A DNA stretch of 64,000 nucleotides from Arthrobacter antibioticus (GTDB taxonomy: Bacteria; Actinomycetota; Actinomycetes; Actinomycetales; Micrococcaceae). Below are positions 51,843-57,303 of this stretch, piece by piece. The notes below the pieces were generated by a model. That model was given only the letters and a program-made list of their open reading frames with translations. It was not told the origin of the DNA and made no database searches. Position 1 is the stretch's first letter, and every line of letters starts with the position of its first letter. Made by a program: the position numbers and the translations under genes. The stretch is from contig NZ_JASISQ010000005.1 of the NCBI RefSeq assembly GCF_030063205.1, positions 1 to 64,000 of the forward strand. The letters are read 5' to 3'.

Positions 51843-51853
51843 CAACAGAACCA

Positions 51854-51883
51854 ATGGCCGCGTCAATCACACGGCGCGGCCAT
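51854..51883 (+). terminator. Terminator after the first element gene block
   Basis: Stem ATGGCCGCG / CGCGGCCAT with a 12-base loop, 12 bases past the stop codon. The tail is only weakly T-rich. Confidence 0.7.
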
Positions 51884-52204
51884 TGCACTAACCGAATGAC
51901 CCAGGGGAGTGCCCCCTCCCCACACCACCGCCAGGCCCACCCCAGGCTATAGGGCCAATACCCCCGTGGGGTTCGCTCCAAACGGGCTGACCATGTGTCA
52001 AGCCCTCCGAGGGGTGTCTCTGACGTGCCAGACAGTGGTTTAGCGGCATATTTGCCCTGCCAAATTTTCCAGTCCGGCACAGGATGCTAAGCTTCAAGAT
52101 CCGCGTGTTTACAAGGATTATCCGTGACAATTCGCCAAAGGATGAATGCGTGCAGGGGAGCCCATTTCCCGTCGGTTCAAAGATGAACCGGGACGCCCAC
52201 AACG

Positions 52205-52224
52205 ACCGCCAAACGGCGGTTTTG
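52205..52224 (+). terminator. Small GC hairpin with T run
   Basis: ACCGCC / GGCGGT with an AAAC loop and TTTTG behind. It would end a transcript that starts upstream, perhaps a small RNA. Confidence 0.5.
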
Positions 52225-52599
52225 TGCCCGTAGTGTGGGAAAACGTCGAAACAGGGCTGTGTGGAAAAAACGTCATGAGTGAAAATGGCACTATAGCCGG
52301 GGGAGTGCCCAGCGTGGGGAGGGGAGGGTCCTATCCCCAGGGCGCGTTGACCACTCTGGGGCTTCGGTTTTGGTGGGATTCATGCGCCCAGCGTTGCCAG
52401 GTTTTGCGCTGACGATTCTGTTAAAATTGAGGGAGCGTGAACGTCGCGGGTACCTCACCACGCGGTGGGGCTGAACGATGGTTTGGAGCGGTTGCGTCCG
52501 CATTGATAGGCCAGCGCTTTGACGGGCAAGCTCTGGCGTGTTCTTTGAAAGGAACTCCCCTAACCAACGGGCGACCGGAGGCCGTCAGCTTTGTGGAAT

Positions 52600-52627
52600 C
52601 CCCGGCCAGCCAGTAAGCCGGCCGGGG
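52600..52627 (-). terminator. GC-rich hairpin after the 148-residue gene
   Basis: CCCCGGCC pairs with GGCCGGGG around a 12-base loop, 23 bases past the stop codon of the minus-strand gene. No T run follows. Confidence 0.55.
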
Positions 52628-52649
52628 GTCCTTAGTCGTTTGTGGTGTT

Positions 52650-53096
52650 CTAGCTTGCGTCTAGTTCTGCAAACAGGGCGCGTGCGAGTGCTTTCCAAGC
52701 TCTAGCTGGGATAGTGGGGTCATCGGTGAGCAGCCCGGCAACAAAATCCGCATCGTCTTGAATGGTTGGGTCCCATTCCCAGCCATCGCGGCCGTAGATT
52801 TGGTGACCTCCCAATTCGCCATCGTCCCAGTAGTAAGGCACTCGCGGTGTCTGCACTCGCTCATTAGCGCTGGTCAATACGATGTATGGATCTTGGGTAG
52901 GCACATTAAAATCGAATACCTTGTCCATCGCGGGAAATCTAATGCGGTGTCCCCACGACCGCCACGCGTTCTCGAAAGCAAATTCCAGAGGCATTTTAGC
53001 GCCGGGCAATTCGTAACGTTCGAGAATGCACATGCCTAGCGCGATTCCGGCCGACACTGCCTTGTATTGAAAATCTCTATTCGGGGATTTTTGCAT
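52650..53096 (-). CDS. Hypothetical protein divergent from the cargo operon
   Basis: A 148-residue soluble protein of unknown family. It contains MCILERYELPGAKMPLEFAF, a Trp/Tyr/Asp-rich region (YYWDDGELGGHQIYGRDGWEW) and ends in a helix (RAWKALARALFAELDAS). The ATG at 53096 is preferred because a TATACT hexamer (53108-53103) lies six bases before it, which fits a leaderless start; the open frame reaches 53156 with no ribosome binding site. It shares a compact promoter region with the NUDIX-phosphatase-transferase operon, and might be its partner, for example an immunity or sensor protein. Confidence 0.65.
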   Translation of the reverse strand: MQKSPNRDFQYKAVSAGIALGMCILERYELPGAKMPLEFAFENAWRSWGHRIRFPAMDKVFDFNVPTQDPYIVLTSANERVQTPRVPYYWDDGELGGHQIYGRDGWEWDPTIQDDADFVAGLLTDDPTIPARAWKALARALFAELDAS

Positions 53097-53102
53097 ACGG
53101 CC

Positions 53103-53136
53103 AGTATATTGACCTCCACTGACCTCAGGGTATGGG
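53103..53136. promoter_or_regulatory. Overlapping divergent promoters with a TGACCTC direct repeat
   Basis: On the plus strand TTGACC (53109-53114) and TATGGG (53131-53136) are 16 bases apart and face the cargo operon. On the minus strand TATACT (53108-53103) faces the 148-residue gene. TGACCTC occurs twice (53110 and 53121), eleven bases apart, as expected for a regulator bound on one face of the helix. Confidence 0.4.
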
Positions 53137-53244
53137 CTCACCACTACTTGGGGCATGGTGTCAGCTGCGCTGACGGCATTGGATGGGGTGCGTCCGTCAC
53201 TGCGGCGGGCTGCAATAAGGCACTCAAATTAGAAAGGACACATC

Positions 53245-53730
53245 ATGGAGGCTTCTGGATTGAGGCTCAATAACGTAGGTCTAGCGCACTTGAATAGCGA
53301 AGCATGGGTTTATGGCAATGATGGTCAACGATATTGGGGTCGCTATGGCGCCGCAGGAATCCTTGTCTATGACTCCAACAGCAATATTCTGATGCAAAAG
53401 AGAGCAGCATGGACTGACGATGGATGTACGTGGTGCGTTCCCGGCGGCGCTTTGCGGTTCGGCGAGTCTGCGGTTGATGGTGCATTGCGTGAGGCGGGCG
53501 AAGAATGCGGACTACCTGAGGCATCCCTGCACATAGTTGGAACACATGAGTTCGATCTAGATTTCTGGAAGTACACCACTGTTGTTGCGAGCGTAGAAGA
53601 ACGTTTCGATGCTATCTCAGACTTTGAGTCCACAGAGCATAGATGGGTAGGAATCAAAGATATAACGGGGATGCGCTTGCATCCTGCTCTCAGGGCTTCA
53701 TGGCCGTCACTTAGAAAGTTGATCAAATGA
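53245..53730 (+). CDS. NUDIX hydrolase, first gene of the cargo operon
   Basis: A 161-residue NUDIX protein. The box GGALRFGESAVDGALREAGEECGL matches Gx5Ex7REUxEExGU completely, so it should be active. The N-terminal part has GILVYDSNSNILMQKRA. Its position ahead of a tyrosine phosphatase and an ADP-ribosyltransferase-like protein suggests handling of ADP-ribose or another nucleotide product, but many NUDIX substrates are possible. A good ribosome binding site, GAAAGGACACATC, precedes it. It overlaps the phosphatase gene by four bases. Confidence 0.88.
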   Translation: MEASGLRLNNVGLAHLNSEAWVYGNDGQRYWGRYGAAGILVYDSNSNILMQKRAAWTDDGCTWCVPGGALRFGESAVDGALREAGEECGLPEASLHIVGTHEFDLDFWKYTTVVASVEERFDAISDFESTEHRWVGIKDITGMRLHPALRASWPSLRKLIK

Positions 53731-54197
53731 GAATCGTTTTTGTCTGTATCGGGAACGTTTGCAGGTCTCCTTCTGCCGAGATTGTTCTAAAAGACATGCT
53801 GCATGGTGTTGGTCAAGAAGATGTTGAGGTTTGGTCTGCTGGCGTTCAGGTTAAGCACGGTGAGCCTGTGGACCCGGTTTCACTCGAGGTGCTAACTGCG
53901 AATGGGTATGACGGCGCTTCGGCTGGTTCGCAACCGTTCGCATGGGGGTGGGCTGATACCGCAGATTTGATATTACCTATGGACTCCTTCACCAGATCGA
54001 TTCTAAGAATCAGAATTACTGACAAGAGCCTCCATAAGAAGATCCGTAGCTTCGCCGATTTCTGCCCAGGAGTCACTAATCCAGACATTTTCAATCCATG
54101 GGGACATGAGCGCGTGATCTATGAATCTGTATTTCAAACTATTGAGCAAGGATGCGCTGGCATCATGGAAGGAATTCAGTATGGACGTTTGGGGTAG
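53727..54197 (+). CDS. Low-molecular-weight protein tyrosine phosphatase
   Basis: A 156-residue phosphatase of the LMW-PTP/arsenate reductase family. The P-loop is C7-IGNVC-R13 followed by SPSAE; the general acid is probably D120 in NPDIFNPWG. VWSAGVQVKHGEPVDP and the ADLILPMD region agree with the fold. Such enzymes dephosphorylate tyrosine in wall-polysaccharide regulators or protein arginine phosphate; in this element the target is unknown. The ATGA overlap with NUDIX and a 17-base overlap with the next gene show that the three products are made together. Confidence 0.9.
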   Translation: MRIVFVCIGNVCRSPSAEIVLKDMLHGVGQEDVEVWSAGVQVKHGEPVDPVSLEVLTANGYDGASAGSQPFAWGWADTADLILPMDSFTRSILRIRITDKSLHKKIRSFADFCPGVTNPDIFNPWGHERVIYESVFQTIEQGCAGIMEGIQYGRLG

Positions 54198-54702
54198 CTT
54201 TATGAATCGGCGGCAAACCACACCGCAGGACTTGTGGGACGAGTTCGATTCAGGAGAATTGAAACCAGACTTTGCGAAGCGAGTCTTGGGACAGTATTTC
54301 AATGAGCGCTGGCCATGTTGGAATCTCAGCCGCAATAAGTGGATCACTATGTTCACATATGCCAAAGAGCATTACGATGGTGATGATGTCAGGTTCCAGC
54401 CTCTACCCGAGGCGCCGGAAGGTAGGCAGCTATACCGAGGCGCGCCAAACCAGTCGCGCCGTGGCGTGTCGTGGACCACGTCACTCCACGTTGCTCGCAT
54501 GTTCGCCGGTTCATCTCAGTACAACTTCAATAGTGGTGCGTCGATCTGGACTGTCCAAATGACACCTGAAATGTTCTTGGCGCAGCCTAGGCTTATCGAG
54601 GGTGAGATGGAGGTCCTTGTGGACATTGGAGATGTGCAGCCTGCGAAGTACGAGTCCGCAGCACAGGTTTGGAAGTGGTTTACTACAGACCCCATGGTTT
54701 GA
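54181..54702 (+). CDS. ADP-ribosyltransferase-like protein (R-S-E pattern)
   Basis: A 173-residue protein. It has the three parts of the mono-ADP-ribosyltransferase pattern in correct order: YRG (Y85-R86-G87), SWTTS (97-101) and E-G-E-M-E (140-144), with VARMFAGS and IWTVQM strands between. An R-S-E pattern marks arginine-type or related ADP-ribosyltransferases; the DNA- or protein-targeting class cannot be told. ATG 54181 follows AAGGAATTCAGT and overlaps the phosphatase end by 17 bases; an ATG at 54121 lies further in the phosphatase gene. The hypothesis of a toxin or phage-defence effector comes from the context and the motif only. Confidence 0.65.
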   Translation: MDVWGSFMNRRQTTPQDLWDEFDSGELKPDFAKRVLGQYFNERWPCWNLSRNKWITMFTYAKEHYDGDDVRFQPLPEAPEGRQLYRGAPNQSRRGVSWTTSLHVARMFAGSSQYNFNSGASIWTVQMTPEMFLAQPRLIEGEMEVLVDIGDVQPAKYESAAQVWKWFTTDPMV

Positions 54703-54719
54703 TTTTGAATCAGGTCAGG

Positions 54720-54944
54720 TTAGACCAGTTCGGCCGGATCGACCTTGAACACATAGGCGAAGGCGCACACGTCGTTTACGGTGAGCACTGTTTCTCCTGC
54801 AAGCTTGCGGCGCATCCTTGCAGCGGAGAGGCCGACGCTATCAGCAATGGCTTTGCGGGGCAGTGTGGACGTTTCTACAAGCTGGCGGATATGGGTCAAG
54901 GTGTGGTTGTACTGTTCAGCGATGGCGGGGTTGAGAGTTTTCAT
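54720..54944 (-). CDS. Small HTH regulator of the element
   Basis: A 74-residue protein whose C-terminal half is a helix-turn-helix (RKAIADSVGLSAARMRRKLAG, then TVNDVCAFAYVFKVDP). ATG 54944 has AAGGAGATCCACC before it. The sequence is related to the C-terminal part of the 138-residue protein at 55369-55785 (RKEIAAAVGCSQDTLRRKLNG), so the two are paralogues. It ends 17 bases from the stop codon of the ADP-ribosyltransferase-like gene, which it converges with. Confidence 0.78.
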   Translation of the reverse strand: MKTLNPAIAEQYNHTLTHIRQLVETSTLPRKAIADSVGLSAARMRRKLAGETVLTVNDVCAFAYVFKVDPAELV

Positions 54945-55306
54945 GGTGGATCTCCTTGGGTTGTTGGTGGTGACGTTATAGGCAGGGTGTGACATTGAGC
55001 GGGACTCAAGATGAAACGGACCTAAAGGGCTGGCCTTGCAAGTCCCCTACCGCCGACGATTCCCAAAGCCCCCGCCAACTCTCAGCGATATTTGAACGCC
55101 TGTAGCCCGCCGGGAAGATCCGGGCAGGCTGGCGTCACCCGGTACCCCGGCCGTGGGTATCGGTAGCCATGCGGTTATGGCTTGAAGGTTGGTATGAACA
55201 CCGCGCCCTATTGAGTAAGTCGAAGGGCTGGAAGACTCAGGCAGAAACCTGGAAACGAGCAGGTTCGTCAAATTGACGATCTTGCTTGCATCCCGGCCGC
55301 TGCCAG

Positions 55307-55331
55307 TAGGTCGCGTTTCAAACGCGACCTA
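55307..55331. repeat. Perfect palindrome, 12-base arms
   Basis: TAGGTCGCGTTT-C-AAACGCGACCTA. It abuts a second palindrome and is followed by no T run, so an operator or structured RNA fits better than a terminator. Confidence 0.7.
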
Positions 55332-55353
55332 GCCCGGATTTGAAATCCGGGCT
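55331..55353. repeat. Perfect palindrome, 11-base arms
   Basis: AGCCCGGATTT-G-AAATCCGGGCT, immediately beside the previous palindrome; both have a TTTcAAA or TTTgAAA centre. It lies 16 bases past the stop codon of the 138-residue HTH gene. Confidence 0.7.
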
Positions 55354-55368
55354 GGCAGGGCTGGGAGG

Positions 55369-55785
55369 TTAGACGAGTTCCGACATGCGGCAGCCTAAGA
55401 TACGGGATAGGGAACCAATGTTGCGAACGGTCAGCATCGACTTACCGTTTAATTTGCGGCGTAACGTGTCCTGAGAACATCCAACGGCAGCAGCAATTTC
55501 CTTACGAGTGGCAGCGGAATTTGAAACGCGAGTGTTGATCTTGGCAAGCATCGCATCGTAGTAGCTGTAAGGCCCTGCCGTGGTGAGTAGTTCTTCAGTG
55601 AGCATGACGTACTCGACACGCAGCGTTGACGGCATATCTGCTGCGTCGGCATCGTCCCAAGTGACATGGACGAATGTTCCGTGAGCTGTTGGCTCTAGAG
55701 CGGTAACAGTGCCCATCTCACCTGTTGCCCGGTGTTTGGCACGCATGGGGACGGCCATGTTTTCAGTGCTGACAATGTTGTTCAT
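55369..55785 (-). CDS. HTH regulator of the element (138 residues)
   Basis: An N-terminal beta-rich domain (MAVPMRAKHRATGEMGTVTAL, then FVHVTWDDADAADMPSTLRVEYV) precedes a C-terminal HTH (ATRKEIAAAVGCSQDTLRRKL, NIGSLSRILGCRMSELV). The C-terminal part is paralogous to the protein at 54720. The start codon overlaps the stop of the small membrane peptide (ATGA), so the two are translated together. Probably a repressor of the element. Confidence 0.78.
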   Translation of the reverse strand: MNNIVSTENMAVPMRAKHRATGEMGTVTALEPTAHGTFVHVTWDDADAADMPSTLRVEYVMLTEELLTTAGPYSYYDAMLAKINTRVSNSAATRKEIAAAVGCSQDTLRRKLNGKSMLTVRNIGSLSRILGCRMSELV

Positions 55786-55910
55786 GCTCCCACCACGCTC
55801 TCAGCCAGAACACCAATGATGCCGGGGGAAAGTAGGATGCACGCTGAAATGAGCGTGTAGAAAACGAATTGCACTGTGCCTTGCACGGCGCGGGCTGTAA
55901 GGTTGTTCAT
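55782..55910 (-). CDS. 42-residue membrane peptide at the right end of the element
   Basis: Encodes MNNLTARAVQGTVQFVFYTL, then a continuous hydrophobic run (ISACILLSPGIIGVLAESVV). One transmembrane helix is predicted. ATG 55910 follows AAGGACCGGCAAC, and the stop codon overlaps the HTH gene start. Small hydrophobic peptides beside a repressor are typical of toxin, holin or superinfection-exclusion genes, but no function can be assigned. Confidence 0.7.
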   Translation of the reverse strand: MNNLTARAVQGTVQFVFYTLISACILLSPGIIGVLAESVVGA

Positions 55911-55976
55911 GTTGCCGGTCCTTTTCACTGGTAGCCACGCCTCGGAGGACTGTCATCCTGCCGGGGCATTTCCCGC

Positions 55977-55998
55977 ATTTGAACGGGTAACTTCAAAT
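55977..55998. repeat. Inverted repeat next to the right junction
   Basis: ATTTGAA and TTCAAAT around eight bases, ending 13 bases before the right junction. It may be part of the attP arm recognised by the recombinase or excisionase. Confidence 0.45.
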
Positions 55999-56003
55999 AG
56001 TCT

Positions 56004-56021
56004 CCCCATATGCCATCGCAA
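56004..56021 (+). other. attR, right junction of the element
   Basis: Element sequence CCCCATAT runs into GCCATCGCAACG, the continuation of the pilin gene. The stretch shared with the left end is short (GC or GCCAT). Confidence 0.7.
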
Positions 56022-56125
56022 CGTTGGCGGCTGTGGGGTTTGCCGGGCTCCTTGTTGTAATTCTCAAAAGTGACGAGGTACGGGGATTCTTGCTGAACAT
56101 TATCCGAACAGCCCTGAGCTTCTAG
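56012..56125 (+). pseudogene. 3' part of the DUF4244/Flp-type pilin gene
   Basis: Read in frame with the left half this gives A-I-A-T-LAAVGFAGLLVVILK, then SDEVRGFLLNIIRTALSF and a stop. This is the typical transmembrane and C-terminal part of DUF4244 pilins. It has no start codon or ribosome binding site of its own. Precise excision of the element would restore a pilin gene of about 126 codons. The gene downstream, tadE, is separated from the pilin promoter by the element and may lose expression too. Confidence 0.88.
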
Positions 56126-56176
56126 CCCCGGAAAAAGGCACCAATCACCGGGCGTGAGTGTGGGAGGAGGAAAGTA

Positions 56177-56809
56177 ATGCAGCCACAGGAAAAACATAGA
56201 CGCGTGATCCGAATGCGGCGCCAGCATTCATTCTGGCCAGGCAGGGGCCGCAGAGTATCTGTCCTTAGGAAAGAGACATTAGGTGGAGTCCGGAATGCGA
56301 AAGCTGAGACAGGATCGGTGACAGCTGAATTCGCCATTTTACTGCCGGCGATGACGGTTCTTCTTGCTATTTTGCTGTTCAGTGTTGCGGCTGGCATCTT
56401 GCAATTGCGTTTGGAGGAGGGTGCTAGAGCAGGGGCTCGCGCCCTGGCTCGAGGCGATTCTTCAGTGGAGGTCCTGGAAATTGTGGCCCGGGTGTCGGGG
56501 CAGAAAGTAGATGTCTCCGTGGGGACGTCCGGCGGCTATGCCACCGTTACAGTTCAGGGCCGAGTTGGAGGGGTTCTCTCCGGTCTCATTCAATGGACCC
56601 AAACTGCGCATTCCAGCGTCAAGGTAGAAGCACAAACGGCACTTTTACTTGTCCGGCACAAGCCAATACAAAGGAATCTTCTTGGCGGAGCTAGGGCGCT
56701 CAGGACCGCACTGTGGCGGTGGGCCCGGTCTGATGAATATCTGTTTCGATCGGGTCTGTGTGGGGGATCGGCCTTAGCTCTGAGCGGTAGTTGTGTTGTC
56801 CGCGGGTGA
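56177..56809 (+). CDS. tadE: TadE-family pseudopilin
   Basis: A 210-residue pseudopilin-like protein of the Tad system. Residues 48-72 form the TadE signature: ETGSVTAEFAILLPAMTVLL, with Glu after the processing site. The ribosome binding site GGAGGAGGAAAGTA is strong and could support an independent start. The C-terminal 60 residues after VEAQTALLL diverge from other TadE proteins and look Arg-rich; a frameshift or fusion near 56660 is possible. It overlaps the following gene by 17 bases. It corresponds to Rv3655c. Confidence 0.88.
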   Translation: MQPQEKHRRVIRMRRQHSFWPGRGRRVSVLRKETLGGVRNAKAETGSVTAEFAILLPAMTVLLAILLFSVAAGILQLRLEEGARAGARALARGDSSVEVLEIVARVSGQKVDVSVGTSGGYATVTVQGRVGGVLSGLIQWTQTAHSSVKVEAQTALLLVRHKPIQRNLLGGARALRTALWRWARSDEYLFRSGLCGGSALALSGSCVVRG

Positions 56810-57167
56810 GCGAGGCTCGGGAACGGTATTGGCTGCCGGGCTTGCGCTGACCATGCTTATACTCATGGTTTTGATCCTAGGGTTAGCTCAAGCAGCGGCC
56901 GCAGCTGCCAAGGCAGCCACCGCCGCGGATATGGCCGCCCTTGCGGCGGCAGATACTTACCGAGGGCTTACAGAGGGAGAGCCGTGCCTCGTTGCTGCTG
57001 ACGTGGCAGGGCGGCACGGAGCCATACTTATTGGGTGCATTGCGGCAGGTGATTTCTCGGTACAGGTAGAGGTTCACTTGGCAACTGGTATGGGGGTTCC
57101 CTTGCAGGCAACCGGCAAGGCCAGAGCAGGCCCACCTCCGGACTCCAGCCCACCGCTGCAGCCCTGA
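56793..57167 (+). CDS. Second TadE-like protein of the secretion neighbourhood
   Basis: A 124-residue protein with one N-terminal helix (GTVLAAGLALTMLILMVLIL) preceded by GERGS, the form of the helicase/secretion neighbourhood TadE-like proteins (Rv3654c). It then has AAKAATAADMAALAAADTYRG, a conserved alanine-rich helix of that group. Probably a minor pseudopilin. The start is a GTG at 56793 within the tadE end and lacks a strong ribosome binding site, so coupled translation is likely. Confidence 0.82.
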   Translation: MLSAGERGSGTVLAAGLALTMLILMVLILGLAQAAAAAAKAATAADMAALAAADTYRGLTEGEPCLVAADVAGRHGAILIGCIAAGDFSVQVEVHLATGMGVPLQATGKARAGPPPDSSPPLQP

Positions 57168-57303
57168 TAGCTATCACAAAGCCTGACTTAACGTTGGTTC
57201 CTACGCTGTTTTCCACCACGACTACCCGGGCCTAAGCAGGGCAATTACTCCAAGGACTTCATTTCGGTGTTTTGCTTCCAGGACCTTCATTGCGGCCCCA
57301 TCG

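Larger units (their letters stand above)
51884..52649. other. Gene-free control region of the element with repeats and hairpins
   Basis: About 770 bases without a credible gene. I see the direct repeat GGGGAGTGCCC at 51904 and 52300, an imperfect 26-base-spaced repeat GTGTGGgAAAACGTC (52233 and 52259), a small hairpin ACCGCC-AAAC-GGCGGT (52205-52220) with a T run behind it and a long GC-rich stem at 52600-52627. This is the only such region in the element and is a candidate for an origin or packaging site. Short open frames here have no family resemblance. Confidence 0.45.
54945..55368. other. Gap with palindromes between the two HTH genes
   Basis: About 420 bases. Two perfect palindromes lie back to back at 55307-55353; smaller helices include AGCCAT/ATGGCT near 55170. 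The weakly coding minus-strand frame 55047-55271 has no family resemblance. Possible operators or a small RNA. Confidence 0.45.
45862..56011 (+). mobile_element. Integrated element of about 10.15 kb with serine recombinase, inserted in the pilin gene
   Basis: The boundaries come from splitting the DUF4244 pilin: amino-terminal half on the left, carboxy-terminal half on the right, in the same frame. Inside lie a large serine recombinase, an excisionase-like HTH protein, a DUF3631 ATPase, about eight small genes, a cargo operon (NUDIX, tyrosine phosphatase, ADP-ribosyltransferase-like) and two HTH genes. There are no capsid, portal, terminase, tail, relaxase or FtsK/TraB-type genes, so it is a satellite-like or mobilisable element, not a complete prophage. 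Base composition and codon use in 50.1-51.9 kb differ strongly from the host. Confidence 0.88.

Noticed and set aside
52146-52412. 88-codon plus-strand frame in the gene-free part of the element
   Set aside because: Covers a T-tailed hairpin and the repeats, has no ribosome binding site, and low-complexity composition.
52430-52600. Cyclic-di-AMP (ydaO-type) riboswitch
   Set aside because: A few short matches to the consensus, but the core motifs and a downstream gene in the right direction are missing.
53245-53730. Same role as the NUDIX genes at 26071 and 38573
   Set aside because: Different box spacing and flanks: one has a 30-residue insert, one the CoA motif; this one is a plain NUDIX of separate origin.
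55047-55271. Minus-strand frame between the two HTH genes
   Set aside because: No recognisable sequence or ribosome binding site; the region is dominated by palindromes.
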